Source of the DNA: Endothia cerciana
Taxonomy: Eukaryota; Ascomycota; Sordariomycetes; Diaporthales; Cryphonectriaceae
Direction of reading: 5' to 3'
NCBI GenBank assembly: GCA_026119935.1
Contig: JALRMH010000042.1
Coordinates: 1-64,000 of the forward strand
DNA length: 64,000 bases
Shown here: piece by piece, positions 24,003-35,436 of the stretch
Layout of the letters: each line of letters starts with the position of its first letter
How positions within the stretch are numbered: the stretch's first letter is position 1
Program-made: the position numbers and the translations under genes
Notes under the pieces: model-generated
What the model saw: the letters and a program-made list of their open reading frames with translations, nothing else
Database searches by the model: none
What the model was told of the DNA's origin: nothing

Positions 24003-24982
24003 TCAAGCCGTCGGAAACCCCTTTATGCTCCCATTGTTGTCATACTTCGCCTCTGCGTCGTCGTCAGCGAGTCTTGCCCACCAGAACTGTAGCCATGTCT
24101 GCCGGATAAGTACTCACTGAAGAAGGTGTAGCTCAACGTAACAGTCTCCACCCCCTTCATGTTCAGATCCGTCAGATAGTCTGGGTCCAGGTAGAAGAAC
24201 ACCGGCATGTCCACCGTCTCGCCCGCGTTCAGCCTCTGCTCCTCGAAGCAGAAACATTGTATCTTGCTGAAGTACGGCGCCACCTGCGCCGGGGTGACGC
24301 TGTACGTCGCGACCCCGATAATGTCCTGGTCGCTCGTGTTCGTCGCGGTGTAGAATGCCAGCGCCGTCTCGCCGGGGAGGACCCGCACCTCGCGCTGCTG
24401 CGGGGTGAACTTCCAGGGGAGGACGTCCGAGACGGAGGCGTTGAAGGTCACCCGGATGCGCTTGGCGTCCTGTACGGGCTGCAGGCGCGAGGCGAGGTCG
24501 TCCGGTCCGCCGAAGGTGCCGCCGTGCCCCGGGGCGCGGACGGGCTGGCCGCCCCAGCCGGTCGTCTGGCAGATCTGGCGGGGTGAGGGTCAGTCGGGCG
24601 GTGTCATAGGGAGGGATCAGGGAAAAACCGACCATCTTATACAAAGGCACCGACCCATAAGAGAAGGCCACCGTGCCCAGGATGATACTCAGCGTGTAGT
24701 ACCTGCCGACCCATCAGCCCACGCGTCCATCATACCAAGCTCTGCTTCCGCCAGAGCCCCTGCTCACATCGTGGTCCTGTTCCTCCTCCGATACACCTCC
24801 CTCGCCTGCTCCATGCTGGGTGGCGCATGTGCTCTGCCCGTTGCATGGCTGCCCATCTCGGGGGCATAGCTTCGGAAACTCCAGCGCGGATTGGAGCTAG
24901 GCCGCACTTTTCGGCAGATTGGGCGCGGCAGCGCCGTCGCCAAGCTTCGCAGCCTCCATGCTGTGCTTGGGAGGCTGGACAT
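24003..24982 (-). CDS. COX11: Cytochrome c oxidase copper chaperone Cox11
   Basis: Inner-mitochondrial-membrane protein that delivers copper to the CuB site of cytochrome oxidase subunit 1 (family knowledge). Four exons (24982-24768, 24702-24633, 24574-24118, 24052-24003) joined by introns of 65, 58 and 65 nt give 263 residues. The N-terminus (MSSLPSTAWRLRSLATALPR) looks like a mitochondrial presequence. RNRTTMYYTLSIILGTVAFS begins the single membrane segment and continues to SVPLYKM, then ICQTTGWGGQP. The copper-binding CFCF motif is in KIQCFCFEEQRL, and the conserved VTLSYTFFKAKYDNNG ending spans the last intron. Intron 2 has a weak GTCGGT donor. A telomere-like repeat lies about 105 bp upstream of the start. 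Confidence 0.95.
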
Positions 24983-25086
24983 GGCTTCTCATAACATCGT
25001 GGGAAGAGAGAGGGTCGTCGTTCGAGGAGGGGCATCATTACGGGCGTCAAGCGTCAAAAGCTCTACGCAGTTCTATCACGACCGGA

Positions 25087-25100
25087 CTAACCCTAACCCT
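25087..25100 (+). promoter_or_regulatory. Telobox-like (CCCTAA)2 element upstream of COX11
   Basis: CTAACCCTAACCCT, slightly more than two copies of the fungal telomere unit, sits 105-118 bp upstream of the COX11 start codon. Short elements of this kind are bound by Tbf1/TRF-like Myb proteins in promoters of other organisms. A role here is an inference. Confidence 0.35.
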
Positions 25101-25197
25101 TTGTTCTTGCGTACATAACTTCAGTCTGGGTCTCAACCTCGGAATTTCAACACCAACGCTGCCGTCGTTCCTTCTGGCGTTTCTCATTACGGCGTGA

Positions 25198-26943
25198 TTA
25201 CTGCCTCTTCTCCTTTACCAAGTGCTCTCTTAAGTGCCCAAATACATGGGCCTTGGTCATCCCACCCGCTGAGGTTATACCCCGTACGATCTTTTCTAAT
25301 GGCAGCACTACAAACACCTGGATAACCAAAATGATCAACCGTAGCAGGTGATCCTCCAGCCCTAGCACCGGAGCCCTCCCACGGCTGTACATCGAGTCGA
25401 CGAATTCGAAGGGTAGTTTCGCCCCCAGATGATCCTTCGCGATCGCCAGTCCGGAGCTGAAGCCGTCCTCATGGAACCCATACTTGGTCCACGCGCCGCA
25501 GTAGCTGATCCCCCTTCGGTTCTGAATCTTCGGGAGCAGGGCCTGTGCGTGTATGCTGGCCGCGTTGTACAGCGGGTGGGCGTACTCATACCTGCCCTGC
25601 ACGGTGCTGGCCTTGGGCTCATGAAGCGGGTTCAGTGTAACGAGGACGTCGCCGAAGGTATCGGCAGGAATGTGCTGCAGGAGATTCATGTTGTAGGTCA
25701 GTGAGACCTGGTCGATGTTTGAACTGCCCGTCGATGGCGAGGTGAGCGTCAGGTAGTTCCAGCTGCTCCAGGCCTTGCGGTCCGCAGGCATGTGTGTGAG
25801 GTCTGAGTGCAGGACGACTGTGTTTCGTGATGTCTCGAAAGTGGACAGAATATACCTTTCCTCCTTTGTTGCCGAGTTCCTAACGATCTCATGGGCCTCA
25901 TCGCCGTGTGTGGCCAGGATGACATGGTCGTAAATGGCACTTTTCCCGTCTCGTAGTTGCAGCCGAACCCGGCCGTCTTTCTCGTTTGTGACCGAGGCCA
26001 CTGGTGTGTTCAGGAAGAGATGGTTCGGCGGAAAGCCTTTCATCACCGCATCGATATAAGCCTTAGAGCCTTCTGGTATCGTGAGCCATGCGGGCCTAGT
26101 AGCGATTGTTGAAAGCAGGTGGTGGTTCCATCTAAGACTGGTGAGTCACAACACCAGCGTCCCATACACACATTAGCAACACTTACAAGAAGCGCACGAG
26201 AGTCACGGCAGGAAACTCCAACGCGCACTTGTCTGGACTCGTACTCCATACAGCCGCCGTCATAGGGATGAGATAGTCATCACGGAAGGCCTCCGAGTAT
26301 CCCTCCCTGTCGAGATACTCTCCGATGGTCTCCTCGGCTCTCGAGTGTTTATGACCCGCAAAATTGTGGCCATTTCCATTAACCTGGCGGGCCTCCACAC
26401 GCCCCGCGTCGTCCTCGATTAGTAAGTCCAACGCGAATTGGTTGAACCGCACAATGTCGAATATCATCCGCCACATCCTCGGCGAGAAGATGTGTCTTCG
26501 CTGGCAGAAGATGGAATTGAGGCTCGTTCCGGCCCATTCGAACACTCCATGATCCCGCGAGACCCCAAAGGTCATCGCCGTCGGTACGATGTCCACATTG
26601 ACCTTGTCGAGGAATTTGATGAAGTTTGCTGTGACCATGTGAGCCGGGCAGCTCCTTTCCGGGGAGCATCTGAGGGATGGGGAAAATGGAAGGTCATCTC
26701 ACGGTATGTGGCCTCGTTCATCACGATGAAGCCTGTGTCGACCTTGGTCGTATATTTTCCTCGTTTCCAGTCTACGGTATTAGTATGGCCTCCGAGCCGA
26801 TCCGCTGCCTCATACAAGTAGACATCGTGGTGGCTCCGATTCAGGGCCCAGAGAGCTGCGATGCCTGCGCTGCCACTGCCCACGATGGCCACCTTCTTCC
26901 TGGCGTGCGAGTTAATCGGTCGGCTCATGACGAGTTGGGGCAA
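25198..26943 (-). CDS. FAD-dependent amine-oxidase-like oxidoreductase
   Basis: Three exons (26943-26703, 26628-26187, 26137-25198; introns of 74 and 49 nt) encode 540 residues. The N-terminus has the dinucleotide-binding signature GSGSAGIAALWAL (about residues 20-32) followed by the FAD-contacting YEAADRLGGHTNT, the pattern of flavin amine oxidase and phytoene-desaturase-like enzymes. Further conserved stretches are TGFIVMNEATYPNFIKFLD across intron 1, VIWSTSP-type text (AAVWSTSPDKCALEFPAVT), RWNHHLLST after intron 2 and SYCGAWTKYGFHEDG near the C-terminus. The gene resembles the COG2907 group of predicted NAD/FAD-binding proteins, whose bacterial members often adjoin cyclopropane-fatty-acid synthase genes. 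No such neighbour exists here. The substrate is unknown. Two in-frame Met codons (1 and 6) compete for the start. Confidence 0.85.
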
Positions 26944-28558
26944 GGATTAAAGATGGACAATCGAATGCAGAGAAGGGGAATACGGTCACCGGTCTCGACA
27001 GCGCTCGATGACCTCATGAGCCGCGAAGTTTCGATAGAAGCCGCCACGAGGCAGTTACCGATATGCAGTGGCCCAACCTAAATTACAGGTTGAAAGACTG
27101 GGAGGAAGGGAGTCCGTTTTGTTCAATAGAAAGTACTTATCACGGGTAACGGCGTCACCGCACAGCCTAGATCAGGACTGGGGTCGCCTATCGACCGGGA
27201 GGAACAATAGTTCGGAGCGATAGCAGTCATTGACGCTAGCTTCCAGGTCGGCCCCAAGACCGAGGCCAGCTGAAAGAGGGATGTGGTGGTGCGCTCTGGG
27301 TCGCCTTGAGAATGACGAGGAGATTGGAGCACGTGAAGATTGGAGAGACTGTGATGAGACGGAACTTACTCTGCAGCCATCCTCTAGTTCCGCGTTGGCT
27401 TCGAAGGATGGGGTTGTACGAACAGTGGTGATTGTGTAAGCGTGGGGTGGGCCAGTGGCGTTTCTCGAAAAGCAACACGGCCCGTACAACAGGAAGGGAG
27501 CAGAGACGAGGGACGAAAGGGTGTGTGCCTGGATCTGGACCTTTGAGAGAATTAGAGTCGATGAGCTAATGATGCGTAGATGATGGAACGGCAGCCACTG
27601 TGGCGGGGCAACATCAGAACGAGTTTCAGGTTCGAGGCAATCACAACCGCAGACCTGGTCGGGCTGCAGCACCTGGCGAGATTGGGACGGTGCAAAGCCA
27701 CTAGAGTATTTTACGGGGAGGACCCGATTTTCAAGCTCGGCCTCTGCAAGCCATAGAGGAGAATCCCTTGGTGCGAGGGGCTCTTCCCATGGTTCCCACG
27801 ATGCCCACGAAGTAGACATCACCAGTCTCACCAGTCTGACAGCTTCATGCTCGGGCAGACATGGCCCATCAACAAGAACTGACACAAAAATGCGACTTCG
27901 CCTCCCACAATATCGAGGTTTGTCACAGTGGAATGTCGAGACCCAACGGGACTGGAATAGTCATAGAGGGAGACAGTATCCAATTCTTAGGAGCGCCGAA
28001 ATATTACTCTGCCCGGGCTTAATTCAACTCGAAGTCCATGGCCCCCGAAGGAGTGTGAACGGCGAGCCTTTTATCTGCAAATCCGGGGTGGTTCAACTTT
28101 CTATGAAGGAGAAAGGATAAGAGAAGAGAAACAAGGTGAGGACCGTGGCCGGCCAAGAAGATATTTCTGCCCTGCCGCTGCGAAATCTGTGCTGCAGCGT
28201 GATTGGCTGATTCTGGCGGGTGACGGCGGGTCTCGCTTACCTAATTACAGTAGGGGGGAACCCGGGTCCTCGGAACAGGAGACGCATTGCAAGCCTGCCC
28301 ATGAACATTGGCCGGATCTGACGCAGCTGCGTGACACTTCCCCCAGCACCCCAGAGACAAACGACGACTTTGCTCCACGCCACACCCAAGCAGCCACGAG
28401 ACGTCCACCCATCATCGACCGCGCGGCACACCTCTTCATTTGATTGTGACTCCCTAGCGATATCTGCCTCGGCCTCGCTCTCCTCTCTCACTTGCTCACC
28501 TCGACAAACAACCCCCTCCCCCTTCTCGCCTGCGCAACCGATCCCCTTCCACCCCAAC
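26944..28558. other. Divergent intergenic region, FAD oxidoreductase / VTI1
   Basis: 1.6 kb between two divergently transcribed genes. It should hold both promoters, and the last 150 bp before VTI1 is C-rich and CT-rich. A 237-codon minus-strand frame (27172-27885) spans part of it but has Ser/Pro-rich, unrecognisable translation, so I do not call it a gene. Confidence 0.5.
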
Positions 28559-29398
28559 ATGTCCAACCCACTCGACACCGATGCCGGTTCCGAGCTCTTC
28601 GAGAGCTACTCCGCCGAGTTTCGGCTCGTGGAGGCGGACCTGGTCCAGAAGCTCGACCAGATACCTGAGCTGTCCGGCGAGCCGCGCAAGGCCGCCATCA
28701 GCCAGGCGGAGCGGGCCCTCGAGGAGGCGGAAGAGCTGGTCAGCCTTTGAAACCCCCCTCCCCGGCGGCCAGGGACAACTCCCAGCCGTCGTCATGTTCA
28801 TCACTCGCCATGCTGACAACAGTCCAACACAGCTCGGCCAGATGCAGCTCGAAAAGTCCAACATCCCCACCTCGTCCCGCGCCAAGGCCAACCAGCGCTT
28901 CCGCGACGTCCAGACCTCCATCGACACCTCCCGCCGGAAGCTGCGCACCCTCGCCGAGGACCGCTCCGCGCTCTTCGGGGGCCGCGAGCGGTACAGCGAC
29001 AACCCGTCGGACGTGCAGCATGAGCAGCGGCAGCAGCTCCTGTCCGGGTCCGACCGGCTGGACCGGAGCACGCAGCGGCTCAAGGCGTCCCAGCGCCTGG
29101 CGAACGAGACGGAGATGATCGGGGCCGCGACGCTGGGCGACCTGCACCGCCAGAGGGGCGTCATTGAGCACACGAACGAGACGCTGCTGCAGAGCGAGGG
29201 TTATGTGGACAGGAGTGTCAAGACGCTGAGGGGGATGGCGCGTAGGTTTGTGATCCCTTGAGCCCCTGTCTGATGTGTGGGCGGATGTGGTCTTGCTGAC
29301 TTCGGGCTAGGATGGCTACAAATCGGGTGATAACTATCGCCATCATCACCGTCTTGGTTCTTCTCATCATCGCTGTCATTGTCAGCAAGTTCCGGTGA
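28559..29398 (+). CDS. VTI1: Vti1-type Qb-SNARE
   Basis: SNARE acting in Golgi, endosome and vacuole fusion (family role). Three exons (28559-28738, 28833-29245, 29311-29398; introns of 94 and 65 nt) give 226 residues, close to yeast Vti1. The N-terminal helical bundle occupies about residues 1-100 (LFESYSAEFRLVEADLVQKL). The SNARE helix spans about 150-205, with the zero-layer Gln at about residue 167 in LGDLHRQRGVIEHT. A C-terminal anchor (RVITIAIITVLVLLIIAVIV) follows, with only SKFR after it. The last exon supplies the whole membrane anchor. Donor sites GTCAGC and GTTTGT are non-consensus, but the joins keep phase and rebuild EEAEELLGQMQLE and ARRMATNRV. Confidence 0.95.
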
Positions 29399-29710
29399 GC
29401 GTTGGCGTGCGGCGGGACCGTCTGGGTGTTTAGGTACGATATGCTACGACATGGCGTTACGAAGGCGTTCCTGGAAGCAGTCCGTGTACGACGGTACATT
29501 TGTGCTTTGCAATTTAATACAGGAGGCCACTCCTGCTTGCTGTTGAATTGTAACAATACCGATAGGGAAACAGACTTCTTTTGATTTGCAATACCTGTGA
29601 ACACCGCTCCCTTTGACCAGGCGTGTCGTAAATGAAATTCTCCCAATGCGGCTTCCAGCTCGTTGAATGCCCATGATGGATGGGATGAACAGCAGTAGAG
29701 ATGAGCCGGT
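29399..29710. other. Convergent intergenic gap VTI1/RRP12
   Basis: Only 312 bp separate the two convergent stop codons, so the 3' untranslated regions of VTI1 and RRP12 probably approach or overlap. No coding signal was seen. Confidence 0.6.
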
Positions 29711-32700
29711 CTACCTTCTCCCTCCCTTCTTCATCACCCTGCCCTGCATGGCCGGGCCCCTCCGCCTCTCCTCTCCCAGGCCCCTCCGACCGGCAGCAAT
29801 GCCCTTCCCGGACCTCTTTCCACCGGCATGAGCACCGCCTCTCGGCTTTTGGGCCCCCTTGCCCACCTTCGCCTTGATAGCAGCCGCGCTCTTCTCGTCG
29901 ACATCCATCTCATCTTCGTCGTCATCGTCGTCCTTGCCCTTCTTATTCGACCACTTGAGCTTGCCACGCAGGCCCTTCTTCGGCACGTCCTTACCCTTGA
30001 GCGCAGCGACATAGGCATTGACACCACTCTCGCCCGCGGCAGCACCACCATCAAGATCCATCTCATCTGCGCCGCCGGCGGCCTTCTCCTCGCCCAGGAT
30101 GAGCTTCCCGTCTAGGTCGACCTTGGCCTTCGTCTTCTGCTGCGCGCGAAGCTTGACGGGCTTCGTCGCGGAGATATTCGCCAGCGCACGTCGGTCAAGC
30201 AGGTCGAGCGGCTCGTCTTCATCCTCGACAATGTAGGCGCGGCCCTTCTTGCCCTTCTTACCGCGGGGCGCAGGCTCGTCGTCTGACTCGGGCGCGGAGC
30301 CCTCGTCCTCGCTGCTGCTATACAGCGCCTTGTCGAACTCGCTATCGAACGCACGCTTGCCCTTCCGGGGCTCGTCGTCATCGCCATCCTCACCGGCTTC
30401 CTTGGCGGCTTCCTTCTTCCTCTTGCTACGCTCCTTGGTCTTGCGGATGTTGTTGATGAGCTTGCGGTCTTCCTCGGGACAGTGCTTGTTGACGATCTCG
30501 ACACCGAATCGCCGCACCAACCGTTCGATGATGTGCTTTACCTTGGCGCGGAAGTGGCCCTTGTGTTCATGGCTCCACACCATGAGATTTGGAATCATGC
30601 TTTCGAGCCTTGGCTCCACGAGCTCCCGCGGCAGGCTGATAACCACAACCTTGACGAAGCCTAGCACACTCTTGACAATCTCGCGGTTGTTGGACGTCAG
30701 GAACAGATCCATGGTCTGTACAAGCTCGGAGAGCGTTGCGGTGCTGAGTGACTCGCGGAACTCGTACAGAATCCGGCTGATAGCCGTGATGGTCGCGGAG
30801 ATCATATGGGGCGTGCCACCCGCGAGACCTGCACTGACCATCGTAAAGAACTCCTCAATATTGGCGGTCACTGATGGAGCGTCCTTGGGCATGCGCGGCA
30901 CCTTGCTGTTGTCGATCGTGGCGCCGTTGGCTGATTCCATCTTCTGGCCCAGGAGCACAAGGAGCTCAAATGCTGTTGACCTTGCACGCTCATTCTGCTC
31001 TTTGCAGCCGATCACGACCTCGGACAGGATGGAGGGGATAAAGTGCAAAGAGTCTTCGGGGATGAAGGGGACCATGGCCGCAATGGCCGCCAAACGCTCC
31101 CGACGGGCTGGCGCTGAGCACTTATCGGCGCTTGATAATATCAAGGCCTGCAGCTCGGACTGGCGCTCTTGGAGAGCAACCTTTCCTGTCTCGGACTCCG
31201 CTAGGCGGGGGATCATTTTGTAGGCCTTCTTTTGAAGTTGCGCATCATCGTCCTTGAAGATTACCAACGTGGCAATCTCAAAGAGTGCGGCGAAACTCTC
31301 CCTCGGCAGGTAGATAGACATCGTGATGACCAGATCCATGAGGGTGTGTGTGGTAGATGGCATCTTGTCGTTCCCACCTTTCTTAGCATCCTTGTTGCCG
31401 TTCGCAGCTGCCTCCTCGAGGGCGGACGCCAGCATCTTGCAGACTCGATCAAACGTGTCTTTGAGCTCACCAGAGGGTGTGATACCAAGGTAAGCGTTGA
31501 TGGTCTGTAGAATGGATCCGCGCGAATGCGGCAAAGTCTGTCCATAGACGTTGAAAAAGACAGCCAGGAAGTTCCCGGCAAAGGCTCCTAGATACTTGAG
31601 GTTTTTCCGCGCTTCTGACTTCGTCACACGGCTCTGCAGAATGAGATCGTCTTCCTCCTCGATGGATGCGACGGCTTGGTTGGACTCAACCAGTGCCTGT
31701 AATGCCTTGCAGATGTTGAGCCGTAGGTCGACTTGTTGATAGAGGAGATTCGCAAGCATCTCCGCAAAGGACTGATCGAATACATCCCGGAGGTCCAGTG
31801 GCAAGTCGCAGTATCCAAGAAGAGTTGACCAAATCTGGTGTACCACGGTCTCGAAAATCTTGACCTCCATCGTCTTCTCACCATTGTGGTCCAATACCCT
31901 TTGGAACATGAGCTCGCTCAACGGTACAAGCTCCGACCTGAAGTGCGCAAGATTTGTGTTTGCAGTGTAGTCTCTCAGCAGCGGCAGCAACCAAGCCCTA
32001 CCGGGTTGACCTTTGGCGGGCTTGGCCAGATTCAGCGGCAGGACACCGAGAACTGCCTCCGGCCCCATGGCTCTGATCGCCTTGCCAAGCACTTCGTCAG
32101 CTTGCTTCTTGCTGGAGAAGGCGTCACTGCCTCGCATGTCGCCGACCGTCTTAGTCACGTTCAGGAGGTAGGGGTGTGCCCTCCATCGCAGGCAATCGAA
32201 CATAGCTCCCACAACATTGAACGACTCCATCCAAGCCCCCTGATACTTGACGCTGAAAAGCCCCTCCACCACCTGGACGACTTTCTCCAGCGTCTTTTCA
32301 TCGTAGATTGAGGGCTCGAGTATGACCTGGTTGGGTATGCAATTCGCCAGGAACGATACGAGACATTCGGATGACGAAACGCGGATATTCTCCGAGGGAG
32401 ACTCGAGGAACTGGGACACCATTTCGAAGAGCTCTGGTAGCTTCATAAAGGTGTCTTCTGGTTCAACCTGGCCGGAAACGTCGTAACCCCTTGATAGAAT
32501 GGCTATCCATGCTGGCAGGAGCTGCGTGTCGTTCGAGGCCGGGCGCAGTTCCGTGATGATCTCAAGCAGCCTCGGTAGTTTCGCAGAGGCCACCTCGTCT
32601 GCCACCATGCCTTCAAAGATCATTTCAAAGATGTCGAAGATGGCCATCGTCATGTGCTCGTTTCCGGTCCTCGCTATGCTCATGAGTAGTTCGCAGAGCG

Positions 32701-33490
32701 ACTCAATCTTCTTGCTCGGCCACCCGCCGCTACCTGAGGCGATCGTCTTGATGAGCTGGAGCGCGTGTATCATGTTCGGGTCGTGAATCCGATCGGTGGA
32801 GCGCTTCTCCTTTCTTGACCGAGTCGCTGTCTCTGCCAATTCCGTCAAGCTCGCCATTGCCGCCTCGGCGCACATGTCGGCAGCCGGGTGGTCAAGTGAA
32901 GGCGTGGGTGGAGGGTTCTTCAGGACCTTCTTGAGCGCCTCCTGAGCTCGCTTGCGAACCTTGGGCCGCGGATCCAGGGACAGGTTCAGGAGGCCAGACA
33001 CGGCACTCCGAGGGCCCATCTGGGTGATGGACAGACCCCATGATGCTGAGTTCTGGGCCAGAAGCAGAGACTCAAGGCATCCTATAGACGGTCGGAGCAG
33101 CGGCGCGTCGGCATCCGGTTGTGAAATGACAGGGGCAAGGAGTTGAAGGATCTGGGTAAATCGGGCACGAAGGAGAGGCTGTGGGGCGAAGGGTGTGACA
33201 ATGTCGAGGAGGTATACGATGGAGATTATTAGGTCTTTCTTGGACTGTCCGGAGGAGGATGTCTTTTCGAGCAGCGCCAGGAGGGCAGCAAAGTATGCTG
33301 TGGGAGTCGGTTCGGATTTCTGTTCCTTGAGGGTTCCCTCGACCGCCTGCAAGATGACCGATGTCTGGAGAAGCACATGTTAATCGTGAAGTCCAAATGG
33401 TAAGGACGGCAGGCAACCAACCTGCTGTTGGCTCTGCAGATTCGGCGACCGAATCTTGTCGAGCTTTTCCGCCAGGGATGGGGCAGACAT
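29711..33490 (-). CDS. RRP12: Ribosomal RNA processing/export protein Rrp12
   Basis: HEAT-repeat nucleolar factor for maturation and export of pre-ribosomal subunits (family role). Two exons (33490-33422 and 33364-29711, 57 nt intron) give 1240 residues, close to the yeast protein. The first exon encodes only MSAPSLAEKLDKIRSPNLQS plus QQQ, and QQQTSVILQAVEGTL spans the junction. The body is built of helical repeats, including the NUC173-type region in the first half (for example FSVKYQGAWMESFNVVGAMF and LPLNLAKPAKGQPGRAWLLP). The C-terminal 250 residues alternate Asp/Glu and Lys/Arg blocks and end in a Gly/Arg/Lys-rich nuclear-type tail (VMKKGGRR). The donor GTTGGT is weak. Confidence 0.95.
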
Positions 33491-35436
33491 CTTGACAAGC
33501 AGATTATGCCCAGAAATACTATGTTGAGAGTTGTAAATCACGATGCGCCAGGAAAACGGGCCTTCAGCCAAACTTTTCGGTGGGGGTCCAGTTATCGATA
33601 AGGCCTGTCATAGGTACGCCGAGTATTTCGTATCAGGCCTCAATTTTGAATGGGCAGGCACGGTTGACAATATGCTCACCACCATCTGTGGCGCGCATTT
33701 GACGGTGTGTGTACAGCACACAAGTACGAATTACTGTAGCAATAGACAAGATGCATTTCTAGACTTCTAAGCACAGGTTTTGGTCAGGACGCGCGGATAT
33801 GCCAACGTTCTGTCCTCCCCAGTCCTGACGGCTTGGCTCCCGCAGTCTTGTGTGCAGGTTGATCAAGTATGCTGGGTCCCGTCTGTTTGTTACTTAGAGC
33901 ACTCATGCCTGCTGGTAAACGCTTCAACCTTGAGCCGAGACCGTGAATCAAAAGAACACCGCAATCAGTCCCGAGTGAGCGACGCTTTCACCAAGCTGCA
34001 GGTGGGACCCGCAGCATATTTTTACCGCCCAGAAATACCGAATACAGAAGGCGGTCAATACTGCGAGCGGCTGGACCGTGCACCCGTGCCCACGACTATA
34101 TAACCCCGCCTCCCTCTCCCTCCTTTCCTCCTTTCTTCTCTTCCCTCTTTAGCTCTCTTTGCCTGTCAGTCTCCCCACCCCACCATACAGACCCGCGAAA
34201 TTCCTGCTAACAGCCTCAAAGTTTGGCTTAGATCAAGTGTAGTATCTGTTCTTTTCAGTTTAATCTCTGAAAGCATTCTACGGAATGCAATCGTGATTAT
34301 TCCAATTTTTGTCTTTCGGAGGATGATCCTCTGGGCTTGCCCATGGTCGACCTCCACAGTGTCCTCTCTACCACACTGCCTGAGAGTGACGCGAACCTCC
34401 TTTTTTTTTTCATTGCAATCGTGGGCTTGCCCGCGATGTGAAGAAGAATTCTGCCCTTGCTATTGCTGCCACTGTCTGACGTTGACTGATGTAGGTTTGC
34501 CACCGACTGAGGTCACCCAGTGAAAGCTTACCAGGGGCGTCTGCCAGAGAGAAGTCCATACGCATCACTCCGGGCGCTTTCGCCTTGTACTCTCAGACCA
34601 TTGGCGAATGTGCGCCACCACACCCATCATTTCATGGGCCTTAGGCAATCATCTGAGGCTCTCTCGACGACTTGCACAGGCCGCAACACTGCCTCTTGCT
34701 TCCCCGACTTGAGCTCCTTTCCCCCATATCTCTACGGATATCTAGGATCTCCGGGTGAGCCTCTCGCCGGCCAATATCCAGAAAGGAACGACTTGAACAC
34801 CCCCGCCTTGGTCCAATTTTCCCTCCAGCTCAGCCACCAGGCAGCCATCTCGAGGCTTGCCAGGCCTACCAACCTTCGCAGACCAACTCACTCGTACGGA
34901 CATGCACGTGATTGAAAGCACCGCACTCCGAGGTCTTAGCCCAAGTGGTTGGCACCATTTCCTATAGTCGAAGTATGAGACAAAACATGCTTTCCTGTCC
35001 ATTCGGACGGGATTATGGTAGGAGCGTCCCTGTCGTGTAGACCTAAGCTTTATATGGGTCTCTTATAGGGAAAATAGGTAGGACGGGTCTTTCGACATGT
35101 GATTGTTACCTTCCAGGCTGCCGTCCGCTGGGTTGGACGACTTGTGCATGCACGAGTGGTTGGTTCTTGGACGGCAGAGTCTGGACTGAGATTTCGCGAT
35201 CGGCTCAGGTATCATATACTGTGTGCCAGGTAGCCGTCCACATACCTGAAATTCTCGAACCCCTGAGATAGCTTCTTTTAGGATGGGGGGGCCGAGATTG
35301 AATAGGAAGAAACGTGAGGTGCAGTAACGCTTGTGTGCAGCTACCTACTGTATCGACAGCGACCAGCTCCGTACAGAGTGCCAGCCCAGCGCCATAACAT
35401 GAAAACAGAAATCCCGATGCGGCTCGACTCTATGCA
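33491..35436. other. Intergenic: RRP12 promoter and SEC17 3' region
   Basis: Nearly 2 kb with no gene I can support. A TATATAA followed by a strongly CT-rich strand (34097-34190) looks like a plus-strand promoter, yet the frames downstream (up to 131 codons at 34520-34915) match nothing I know. Confidence 0.5.
34097..34190 (+). promoter_or_regulatory. TATA box plus CT-rich promoter-like element
   Basis: TATATAA at 34097-34103 is followed by about 85 nt made almost only of C and T, then a CCACCCCACCAT-type leader. This is the arrangement of strong filamentous-fungal core promoters. No recognisable coding gene lies within the next 1.3 kb on the plus strand, so it may drive a non-coding or unrecognised transcript. 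Confidence 0.35.

Noticed and set aside
27172..27885. 237-codon minus-strand frame between the FAD oxidoreductase and VTI1
   Set aside because: Ser/Pro/Arg-rich translation with no recognisable motif, no transmembrane or signal features, and it sits in the expected promoter region.
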